From: Gudongella sp964604145
GTDB lineage: Bacteria > Bacillota > Clostridia > Tissierellales > Tissierellaceae
DNA length: 5,584 nt
NCBI GenBank assembly: GCA_964604145.1
Contig: CAZRXS010000081.1
Location: 1 to 5,584 of the forward strand
Direction: 5' to 3'
Under the pieces are notes generated by a model. The model saw only the letters and a list, made by a program, of their open reading frames with translations, was not told the DNA's origin and did no database searches. This document shows, piece after piece, positions 1 to 5,584 of the stretch (positions within the stretch are counted from its first letter, which is position 1; the number at the start of each line of letters is the position of its first letter). The position numbers were made by a program, and so were the translations under genes.

Positions 1-746
1 CGTTTTTCTATTCTTGAAACAGTCATCTGTGAAATTTCTAATTTATTTGCAATAGTAACTTGAGTCCTTTTATTAAAGTATCTTTCTATTAGGATCTCTC
101 TTTCTACATCATTTAACTTCTCCATAGTCTTAGCTAAAAAATCATTGTTTTCTATTCTAGAAAAGTAAAGATCTTCTTCTCCAATCAACTCCGCAAGATT
201 AACTTCCTTGTCGTCATTATGTGAATCAAAGGTAACATCTAGTGATTGTGGCGTATATACCTTGCTTGCTTCCATTGCTTCCAATACTTCTTCTTCAGTA
301 ACACCTACATAGTTTGCTATATCCTCAACGCTTGGTACTTTTTGCAATTCCTGGCTTAAAAGAACTTTAGCATTGTTTATCTTCTTAGATAGTTCTTGAA
401 TTCTTCTAGGAACTCTAATTGTCCAACCCTTATCTCTAAAGTGTTTTTTTATTTCACCTATAATTGTAGGCGTTGCAAAACTTGAAAATTCAAAACCTTT
501 TTCTATGTCATACCTTTCAATTGCATATATAAGACCTATACTTGCAACCTGATAAATATCATCAAAGTCAATTCCCCTATTTGCATATTTTTTCGCCAAT
601 ATTTCGGCTATATAGAGGTGTTTTTCTATTAAATGATCCCTTAACTCTTTACTTGGGTTCTCATGATACTCTCTAAAGAGTTTTTTCATTTCAGCTTTAT
701 CTTGAGCTGTTTTTCTGTCTTTGCTATAGCGTTTTGCATTTCCCAT
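1..746 (-). CDS. sigB: SigB-family RNA polymerase sigma factor (partial, 3' end cut by window edge)
   Basis: Alternative sigma factor that directs core RNA polymerase to a special promoter set; in the SigB group these are general stress genes. 248 full codons are visible and the frame stays open to base 1. Family members are about 255-265 residues, so roughly ten C-terminal residues are missing. Region 2 spans about residues 20-108, with the core-binding stretch DDIYQVASIGLIYAIERYD (62-80) and the -10 recognition part around FATPTIIGEIKKHFRDKGW (90-108). RVPRRIQEL (111-119) opens region 3. Region 4 has the helix-turn-helix QVTIANKLEISQMTVSRIEK (229-248). The TPTIIGEIK...VPRRI wording matches SigB better than the sporulation factors SigF or SigG, which share this family. 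The ATG at 746 has an AAGGATG Shine-Dalgarno eight bases upstream, in line with the rsbW stop codon, so it is probably translated with rsbW. The upstream RsbV/RsbW pair supports the assignment. Its target promoters cannot be read from this window. Confidence 0.9.
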   Translation of the reverse strand, partial: MGNAKRYSKDRKTAQDKAEMKKLFREYHENPSKELRDHLIEKHLYIAEILAKKYANRGIDFDDIYQVASIGLIYAIERYDIEKGFEFSSFATPTIIGEIKKHFRDKGWTIRVPRRIQELSKKINNAKVLLSQELQKVPSVEDIANYVGVTEEEVLEAMEASKVYTPQSLDVTFDSHNDDKEVNLAELIGEEDLYFSRIENNDFLAKTMEKLNDVEREILIERYFNKRTQVTIANKLEISQMTVSRIEK

Positions 747-762
747 AGGACTACCATCCTTA
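747..762 (-). promoter_or_regulatory. Shine-Dalgarno of sigB inside the rsbW stop and a small hairpin
   Basis: Read on the minus strand, this is TAAGGATGGTAGTCCT followed by ATG. The rsbW stop TAA (762-760) overlaps the AAGGATG binding site (761-755). AGGAT (760-756) can pair with GTCCT (751-747), with one G-U pair and a four-base loop, which would cover part of the binding site. Ribosomes finishing rsbW would open this stem, so it could tie sigma synthesis to synthesis of its inhibitor. The stem is only five pairs long, so a functional role is inference. Confidence 0.5.
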
Positions 763-1122
763 ATCTATATATTTGACTATTTTAATTTCATTATTCGAGT
801 AGTAGACCTCATCCATTAATGATTCAATAATCATTCTTCCCATATTGCTCTCTTTGGTCTCCTCGCCTTCTTCAGCTAAGCTCTCAGCCCAACTTACTAC
901 AACTTCTAGCTTTTCTTTTAGCAAATTATAGACAATTTTAATCTCATCATCTATTGATTTTCCAAAGGACAATATACAAGCTTCACCCATAGCAACTTTT
1001 AAATCTTCAATTTGGTCAATATTATAGCCTATTTTATTGCCAAGAGATGATGATACCAATCTTACTGTACTAATATAATCAGGTTTTCTAGGTATAATTA
1101 CCGTTACTTGGTCATTAAGCAT
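760..1122 (-). CDS. rsbW: RsbW-like anti-sigma factor with degenerate kinase/ATP site
   Basis: Homologue of RsbW/SpoIIAB, cytoplasmic proteins that bind a SigB/SigF-type sigma factor and phosphorylate a STAS antagonist. Family signs along the 120 residues are PRKPDYISTVRL (11-22), GYNIDQIEDLKVAMGEAC (32-49) and NMGRMIIESLMDEV (93-106); all align well with Bacillus subtilis RsbW as I remember it. The ATP site is eroded. In the N box, the glutamate (E47) remains but the magnesium-binding Asn is Leu51. The Asp and Gly of the G1 box are Trp78 and Glu80. The G2 box GxG is N93-M-G95, and the last glycine motif is absent. At 120 residues it is shorter than B. subtilis RsbW (about 160), with the ATP-lid region reduced. 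I chose ATG 1122, behind AGGGGTGG, over the in-frame GTG at 1131. It overlaps rsbV by 8 bases. It most likely still binds sigma; kinase activity is doubtful. Confidence 0.85.
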   Translation of the reverse strand: MLNDQVTVIIPRKPDYISTVRLVSSSLGNKIGYNIDQIEDLKVAMGEACILSFGKSIDDEIKIVYNLLKEKLEVVVSWAESLAEEGEETKESNMGRMIIESLMDEVYYSNNEIKIVKYID

Positions 1123-1444
1123 TCTCTCCACCCCTGATTATAAAAAGTTTATCTAATTCTGTAATATCAAAGAGCTTTCTAATATTAGGCTTTATATTGT
1201 CTATATAAATCTTAAACTCTGTCTCTTGTAACATTTTTAATAATCCTATTAGGGCACCTAGTCCAGTAGAGTCAATGTACTCTAAATGTTCACCTTCTAT
1301 TACCAAATCCGCTCTTTTTTCTTCATAGGCTTTTATAACTTCTTCTTTAAATTCAGATGAAGTGTAAATATCAATCTCGCCTATGGGTTTTATAACCCAT
1401 TGATTACCATCATAGTTAAAATCTACCTTTGTATTTAGTGACAT
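1115..1444 (-). CDS. rsbV: RsbV-like STAS-domain anti-anti-sigma factor
   Basis: Small cytoplasmic STAS protein (109 residues, the usual length for RsbV/SpoIIAA). In this family the unphosphorylated form binds the anti-sigma factor and releases the sigma factor, while phosphorylation of one serine switches it off. Visible signs are the beta-strand/turn GEIDIYTSSEFKEEV (22-36) and the phosphorylation loop YIDSTGLGALIG (56-67), where Ser59 lines up with the phosphorylated serine of RsbV and SpoIIAA. The rest of the STAS fold follows, through NIKPNIRKLFDITELDKLF (83-101). The ATG at 1444 sits seven bases after GGAGGG (1457-1452), a good binding site. It is the first gene of the rsbV-rsbW-sigB unit, and its 3' end overlaps the start of rsbW, which implies coupled translation. 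The conserved serine contrasts with the missing kinase residues in the next gene. Confidence 0.93.
   Translation of the reverse strand: MSLNTKVDFNYDGNQWVIKPIGEIDIYTSSEFKEEVIKAYEEKRADLVIEGEHLEYIDSTGLGALIGLLKMLQETEFKIYIDNIKPNIRKLFDITELDKLFIIRGGENA
1128..1135 (-). promoter_or_regulatory. Ribosome binding site deciding the rsbW start
   Basis: AGGGGTGG on the minus strand, five bases before the ATG at 1122. The in-frame GTG at 1131 lies inside this element, so initiation there would leave no binding site at normal spacing. It lies within the end of rsbV, so initiation probably depends on ribosomes translating rsbV. Confidence 0.6.
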
Positions 1445-1518
1445 TTATTCTCCCTCCATTTATTGAATGTATTTATCTTATACTAAAAATATGGAAATGT
1501 AAAGTTTTATAAGCTCTC
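1445..1518 (-). promoter_or_regulatory. gyrA-rsbV gap with probable SigA-type promoter and rsbV ribosome binding site
   Basis: This 74-base AT-rich gap is the only sizeable one in the window. On the minus strand it holds TTTACA (1503-1498, five of six matches to the -35 consensus), a 17-base spacer, and TAAGAT (1480-1475, four of six matches to the -10 consensus), predicting a start near 1468 and a leader of about 24 bases. GGAGGG (1457-1452) is the rsbV ribosome binding site. I see no GGGTA-like -10 element of the kind SigB-type factors use, so autoregulation from here is not supported by eye. There is no hairpin followed by a T run after the gyrA stop, so read-through from gyrBA is also possible. 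Confidence 0.5.
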
Positions 1519-3939
1519 CTACTCCCCAATATACTGAGCTACAGCGACTACTTTATCATCTTTCATTCTCATAAGAGTAACACCCTGGGTATTTCTACCC
1601 ATAATTGATATATCTTTGATCCCTAGTCTTATTATTGTCCCATTTAAAGATATTATCATTATTTCATCCTGATCACTAACTACTCTAGCAGAAACAATAT
1701 CCCCTGTTTTTTCTTTAATACTATAGGTTATTAATCCTTTTCCACCTCTAATTTGGGTTTTATACTCATCCAATAGAGTTCTCTTGCCAAAGCCTTTTTC
1801 TGAAATAACTAGTAGATGCTTGTCCTTTTCAACTATTTCCATGGATACAACTAAGTCATCTTTCTTTAATGATATTCCTTTTACTCCCATAGCAGTTCTT
1901 CCCATATCTCTTACGTCTTTTTCATTAAATCTAATGGCCATACCTTTTTTTGTAACGAGAATTAAATCTTCTTCTCCATCAGTAAGTTTTACGCTTATCA
2001 ATTCATCATCATCTCTAAGAGTTATTCCAATTATCCCAGTTTTACGAATATTTTCAAACTGACTTAATTCAGTTTTTTTAACTGTTCCATCTCTTGTAGC
2101 CATAACAAGGTAACCTTGTGGATTGTGTTTATATAGAGGAATTATAGCAGAAACCCTTTCATCAGGATTTAAAGAGAGCAGATTTACTATGGCTGTCCCC
2201 CTAGCAATTCTACTTCCTTCAGGAATCTCATATGCTTTTAATGAGAACACTCTTCCCTTGCTTGTAAAGAATAAAATCGTACTATGTGTAGATGTGATAT
2301 AGAGATCTTCTACAAAGTCTTCTTCTCGTTTTGAAAGAGCAATTACCCCTCTCCCCCCTCTTTTTTGAGGTCTATAAGTGCCTTCTGGCATCCTTTTAAT
2401 ATAACCAAAATGGGTTAGTGTTATTACTACATCTTCATCTTCAATCATATCTTCCATATTTATTTCATCAGCTGATAACATTATTCTGGTTTTTCGCATA
2501 TCCCCATATTTTTCTTTTATTTCTAATAATTCTTCTTTAATTATGCCAAGAACTACTTTTTCACTCCCAAGTATTTCTTTAAACCAATTTATTTGCTTTA
2601 TCAATGCTTCGTATTCTTCATTTAATTTATCAGATTCAAGACTTGTAAGTCTTTTTAATCTCATATCTAAAATAGCTTGTGCTTGAATTTCTGAGAATTC
2701 AAACGTACTCATCAAAGCTTCCCTTGCGCTTTGATCATCACTTGAAGCTCTTATTATTTTAATTATCCTATCTATATTATCAAGGGCAATACGCAGTCCT
2801 TCTACAATATGTGCCCTTGCCTCAGCTTTTGCTAGATCAAATTTTGTCCTTCTTATTATTATTTCTTTTTGATGTTCAAGGTAATAGTGAAGTATTTGCT
2901 TTAAATTTAAAACTTTAGGTTGGCCATCGACAAGTGCAAGGTTTATTATTCCAAAGGTAGCTTGTAGTTGAGTATGCTTAAAAAGGTTATTTAGAACTAC
3001 TTTAGGATTAGCATCTCTTCTAACTTCTATTACAATCCTCATTCCTTCTCTATCAGATTCATCTCTTAAATCAGATATGCCTTCTAGTTTTTTATCCCTA
3101 ACGTATTCTGCAATTTTTTCTATTAATCTTGCTTTATTAACTTGATATGGTATTTCAGTTACTATAATGCTATGCTTGCCCTTAGATGATTCCTCAATCT
3201 CTGCTACAGCTCGCATCCTTATTTTGCCTCTACCAGTTTTATAGGCCCTTCTAATTCCTTCTTTTCCCATAATATTTGCACCTGTGGGAAAATCTGGTCC
3301 TTTTATTACCTTTGATAGTTCTTCAATAGATACATCAGGATTCTCAATCATTAAATCAATACCCTCTATTACTTCTCTAAGGTTATGAGGTGGCATATTA
3401 GTAGCCATTCCAACTGCAATTCCAGAAGATCCATTTACTAAAAGGTTGGGAAATCTACTTGGCAATACCACAGGCTCCATTAAACTTTCATCAAAATTTG
3501 GCTTATAGTCTACCGTTTCTTTTCCTATATCTCGCATCATTTCCATTGCTAGTTTTGTTAATCTAGCCTCTGTATAACGCATTGCCGCGGCACTGTCGCC
3601 ATCTACACTACCAAAGTTACCATGTCCATCTACAAGTAAGTATCTGGTGTTAAAGTCCTGTGCTAGTCTTACCATTGCTCCATAAACTGAACTGTCTCCA
3701 TGTGGATGGTACTTACCAAGTACATCTCCAACAACCCTCGCTGATTTTCTATGGGGTTTATCAGGCGGCATATTTAATTCATCCATAGCATAAAGAATTC
3801 TTCTATGAACGGGTTTTAGACCATCTCTTACATCAGGAAGTGCACGGCTTACAATTACGCTCATTGCATAATCCAAATAAGAGGTCTTCATTTCATCTTT
3901 AAGATTTATATCTATTAACTTATCTCGTTCGTTTTCCAT
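1519..3939 (-). CDS. gyrA: DNA gyrase subunit A
   Basis: Breakage-reunion subunit of DNA gyrase. With GyrB it forms an A2B2 enzyme that cuts both strands, passes a second duplex through and reseals, giving ATP-driven negative supercoiling. The 806-residue protein is complete. The winged-helix/tower core has the quinolone-determining region (about 67-106, including HPHGDSSVYGAMVR at 78-91), the catalytic tyrosine Tyr122 in AAAMRYTEARL, and Ile174 in GIAVGMATNMPPHN at the DNA-bending position. A coiled-coil and exit-gate region follows at about 340-480. The C-terminal beta-pinwheel starts near 500 and carries the GyrA box QKRGGRG (525-531), which separates GyrA from the topoisomerase IV subunit ParC. 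Core residue numbers match Escherichia coli without gaps through this stretch. Position 87, usually Asp or Glu, is Gly (codon GGA). The long acidic C-terminal tail seen in some species is absent. The start has an ideal AGGAGGT site and gyrB ends nine bases upstream, so the two form an operon. Confidence 0.99.
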   Translation of the reverse strand: MENERDKLIDINLKDEMKTSYLDYAMSVIVSRALPDVRDGLKPVHRRILYAMDELNMPPDKPHRKSARVVGDVLGKYHPHGDSSVYGAMVRLAQDFNTRYLLVDGHGNFGSVDGDSAAAMRYTEARLTKLAMEMMRDIGKETVDYKPNFDESLMEPVVLPSRFPNLLVNGSSGIAVGMATNMPPHNLREVIEGIDLMIENPDVSIEELSKVIKGPDFPTGANIMGKEGIRRAYKTGRGKIRMRAVAEIEESSKGKHSIIVTEIPYQVNKARLIEKIAEYVRDKKLEGISDLRDESDREGMRIVIEVRRDANPKVVLNNLFKHTQLQATFGIINLALVDGQPKVLNLKQILHYYLEHQKEIIIRRTKFDLAKAEARAHIVEGLRIALDNIDRIIKIIRASSDDQSAREALMSTFEFSEIQAQAILDMRLKRLTSLESDKLNEEYEALIKQINWFKEILGSEKVVLGIIKEELLEIKEKYGDMRKTRIMLSADEINMEDMIEDEDVVITLTHFGYIKRMPEGTYRPQKRGGRGVIALSKREEDFVEDLYITSTHSTILFFTSKGRVFSLKAYEIPEGSRIARGTAIVNLLSLNPDERVSAIIPLYKHNPQGYLVMATRDGTVKKTELSQFENIRKTGIIGITLRDDDELISVKLTDGEEDLILVTKKGMAIRFNEKDVRDMGRTAMGVKGISLKKDDLVVSMEIVEKDKHLLVISEKGFGKRTLLDEYKTQIRGGKGLITYSIKEKTGDIVSARVVSDQDEIMIISLNGTIIRLGIKDISIMGRNTQGVTLMRMKDDKVVAVAQYIGE

Positions 3940-3943
3940 TTTT

Positions 3944-3950
3944 ACCTCCT
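3944..3950 (-). promoter_or_regulatory. gyrA ribosome binding site overlapping the gyrB stop
   Basis: AGGAGGT on the minus strand, four bases before the gyrA ATG at 3939. The gyrB stop TAG (3951-3949) shares its last two bases with this site, so a ribosome ending gyrB sits on the gyrA initiation signal. This suits matched synthesis of the two subunits. Confidence 0.85.
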
Positions 3951-5584
3951 AGATGTCAAGATTCTTAACATATTTTGCATTTTCTTCAATAAATTCTCTT
4001 CTAGGTTCTACTTTATCGCCCATTAATGTCGTAAATATTTCATCTGCAACAAGTGCATCTTCAATATTAACTCTTAATAAAGTTCTATTATCTGGATCCA
4101 TTGTAGTATCCCAAAGTTGCGTAGCATCCATCTCTCCAAGACCCTTATACCTTTGAATTGTATAGCCTGTATTTTGGAGTTCAGCTAAAGTTTCTTCTAA
4201 CTCTTTTTCTGTATATGCATAATACTCTTTTCTATTCTTTGTCACCTTATAAAGTGGGGGTTGAGCTATATATATATTTCCATTATCTATCAATTCTCTT
4301 AGATACCTATAAAAGAAAGTTAAAATTAATGTTCGTATATGGGCCCCATCAACATCCGCATCCGTCATAATTATTATTTTCCCGTATCTTAGCTTATCAA
4401 GATTAAAGTCTTCGCCAATACTGGTACCAAAAGCAGTTATCATGGCTTTAATCTCATCAGAGCTTAGGATCTTATCTAACCTTGCTTTTTCAACATTCAT
4501 AATCTTACCCCTTAAAGGTAAGATTGCTTGGAATCTTTTATCTCTTCCTTGCTTAGCACTACCACCAGCTGAATCTCCCTCGACAATATATATTTCAGTT
4601 TCACTAATATCGTTAGATTGGCAATCAGCAAGTTTTCCTGGCAAGGTAGTATTATCAAAAATACTTCTTTTTCTAGTTAAATCTCTTGCCTTTCTAGCAG
4701 CTTCTCTTGCTCTTTTTGAGCTAATCGCCTTATCTAGTATAATTTTAGAAATTTTAGGATTTTCTTCTAAATAATTGCTTAAAAAGTCATTGGTCAATGA
4801 CTCTACTATTCCTCTTGTCTCACTATTTCCAAGTTTTCCTTTTGTTTGTCCCTCAAATTGAGGTTCTGGGAGTTTTACAGAAAGAATTGCAGTTATTCCC
4901 TCTCTAACATCATCACCTGTAAGGTTATCGTCTTTTTCCTTTAAAAAATTATACTTTCTAGCATAATCATTGATACTTCTTGTTAAAGCAGTTCTCAATC
5001 CTGAAAGATGAGTTCCACCATCAGCAGTTCCAATATTATTTGCAAATGTAAATACATTTTCGCTATAGCCATCTGTATACTGGAGCGCTAGCTCTACAGT
5101 AGTAAAGTCTTTTTCATTTTCAAAATATATAACATCTTTGTGGATAGGATTTTTCTTTTTATTTATATATTCAACAAATGATTTTATTCCACCATTGTAA
5201 TGAAATTCTTTTTTCTTTCCCACTCGCTTATCTTCTAATGATAGTTTTATACCTTTATTTAAAAAAGCCATCTCCCTAAATCTACTTTCCAAGGTTTCAT
5301 AGCTGTACTCAAGTGTTTCAAATATCTTATAATCTGCTTTAAAATGGATCATTGTACCTGTGGTATCTGCTTTGCCAACTATTTCTAGTTCACCATCTGG
5401 TTCTCCTCTTTTGAATTTTTGCCTATATAAATTCCCATCTCTTTTTACTTCAGCAATAAGCCATTCTGAAAGAGCATTCACAACAGAGACGCCAACCCCA
5501 TGTAAACCTCCTGATACTTTATATGCAGAACCATCAAATTTTCCTCCTGCATGAAGTATTGTCAATACAGTTTCTACAGTTGAT
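3949..5584 (-). CDS. gyrB: DNA gyrase subunit B (partial, 5' end cut by window edge)
   Basis: ATPase and metal-binding subunit of DNA gyrase. 544 codons are visible and the frame is open to the right edge. By alignment with E. coli GyrB the first visible residue (Ser, in STVETVLTILHAGGKF) corresponds to about residue 89, so the start and the N-terminal ATP-binding Asn and Asp lie outside. Numbering from the first visible residue, the features are the ATP lid YKVSGGLHGVG (about 21-31), the switch-lysine loop QTKGKL (246-251), and the TOPRIM domain with EGDSAGGSA (335-343), PLRGKIMNVEKAR (356-368) and the metal-binding DADVD (408-412). RYKGLGEMD and MGDKVEPRREFIEENA close the protein. It lacks the long insert of the E. 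coli enzyme, as expected for Gram-positive GyrB. The Arg in KRDGN and Thr in TTGTM align with novobiocin-contact residues of E. coli and are retained. A TTG at 5565 is an internal leucine codon and not the start. Confidence 0.99.
   Translation of the reverse strand, partial: STVETVLTILHAGGKFDGSAYKVSGGLHGVGVSVVNALSEWLIAEVKRDGNLYRQKFKRGEPDGELEIVGKADTTGTMIHFKADYKIFETLEYSYETLESRFREMAFLNKGIKLSLEDKRVGKKKEFHYNGGIKSFVEYINKKKNPIHKDVIYFENEKDFTTVELALQYTDGYSENVFTFANNIGTADGGTHLSGLRTALTRSINDYARKYNFLKEKDDNLTGDDVREGITAILSVKLPEPQFEGQTKGKLGNSETRGIVESLTNDFLSNYLEENPKISKIILDKAISSKRAREAARKARDLTRKRSIFDNTTLPGKLADCQSNDISETEIYIVEGDSAGGSAKQGRDKRFQAILPLRGKIMNVEKARLDKILSSDEIKAMITAFGTSIGEDFNLDKLRYGKIIIMTDADVDGAHIRTLILTFFYRYLRELIDNGNIYIAQPPLYKVTKNRKEYYAYTEKELEETLAELQNTGYTIQRYKGLGEMDATQLWDTTMDPDNRTLLRVNIEDALVADEIFTTLMGDKVEPRREFIEENAKYVKNLDI

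Noticed and set aside
760..1122. Frameshift or pseudogene explanation for the missing RsbW motifs
   Set aside because: The frame is continuous, conserved blocks lie on both sides of the lost G1 box in the same frame, and the changed codons (TTG, TGG) are not single-base slips.
1129..1131. GTG as the rsbW start
   Set aside because: It lies inside the AGGGGTGG binding site; ATG at 1122 has correct spacing and matches the usual RsbW N-terminus better.
1..1444. The sporulation operon spoIIAA-spoIIAB-sigF
   Set aside because: The anti-sigma and sigma sequences match RsbW and SigB better (for example GYNIDQIEDLKVA and TPTIIGEIK...VPRRI), and SpoIIAB normally keeps a full ATP site.
1486..1518. Rho-independent terminator after gyrA
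   Set aside because: No GC-rich stem followed by a T run is visible on the minus strand.
1784..2062. Open plus-strand frame of 92 codons opposite gyrA
   Set aside because: Low-complexity Ser/Ile/Pro-rich product antisense to the conserved gyrA C-terminal domain; the opposite strand explains the sequence fully.
3953..4774. Three open plus-strand frames (3953-4156, 4158-4370, 4442-4774) opposite gyrB
   Set aside because: They are antisense to conserved GyrB motifs, including DADVD and EGDSAGGSA, and their products resemble no known family.
5360..5554. Open plus-strand frame of 64 codons opposite gyrB
   Set aside because: Antisense to the conserved GyrB ATP-lid region; Ser/Pro-rich shadow product.
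5563..5565. TTG as a possible gyrB start
   Set aside because: The frame continues upstream as STVETVL, matching GyrB, so this is an internal leucine and the gene runs off the window.
1519..5584. Topoisomerase IV genes parE-parC instead of gyrB-gyrA
   Set aside because: The QKRGGRG GyrA box and the GyrB-type C-terminus favour gyrase.

Overview
The window looks like the origin-proximal part of a low-GC Gram-positive (Firmicutes) chromosome, most likely an anaerobic member of the Clostridia. The support is the AT-rich composition and codon use, strong AGGAGG-type ribosome binding sites, a gyrB-gyrA pair in the usual order, and a SigB-type sigma factor with its two regulators directly after gyrA. 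From memory, Clostridioides difficile also has an rsbV-rsbW-sigB cluster a few genes after gyrBA. I cannot name a genus. Every gene is on the minus strand, so transcription runs from high to low coordinates, and no stretch over 300 bases lacks a gene.

Layout in transcription order: gyrB, missing its first ~90 codons beyond the right edge (3949-5584); gyrA, complete (1519-3939); a 74-base gap with a probable vegetative promoter and no visible terminator (1445-1518); an RsbV-like STAS anti-anti-sigma factor (1115-1444); an RsbW-like anti-sigma factor (760-1122, start revised to the ATG at 1122); and a SigB-family sigma factor (1-746) missing only about the last ten residues at the left edge. 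The sigma gene is open to the left edge and was found by translating that region directly.

GyrB and GyrA form the A2B2 DNA gyrase that introduces negative supercoils. The other three genes form a partner-switching module: in the known version RsbW holds SigB inactive, unphosphorylated RsbV frees SigB by binding RsbW, and RsbW resets the switch by phosphorylating RsbV on a serine. The most notable feature here is that this RsbW homologue has lost almost every residue of its ATP-binding and kinase site, although its scaffold is clearly RsbW and its partner RsbV keeps the phosphorylatable serine (Ser59). The switch may therefore work without the RsbW kinase step. A second point is that GyrA has glycine at position 87, where most bacteria have an acidic residue important for fluoroquinolone binding.
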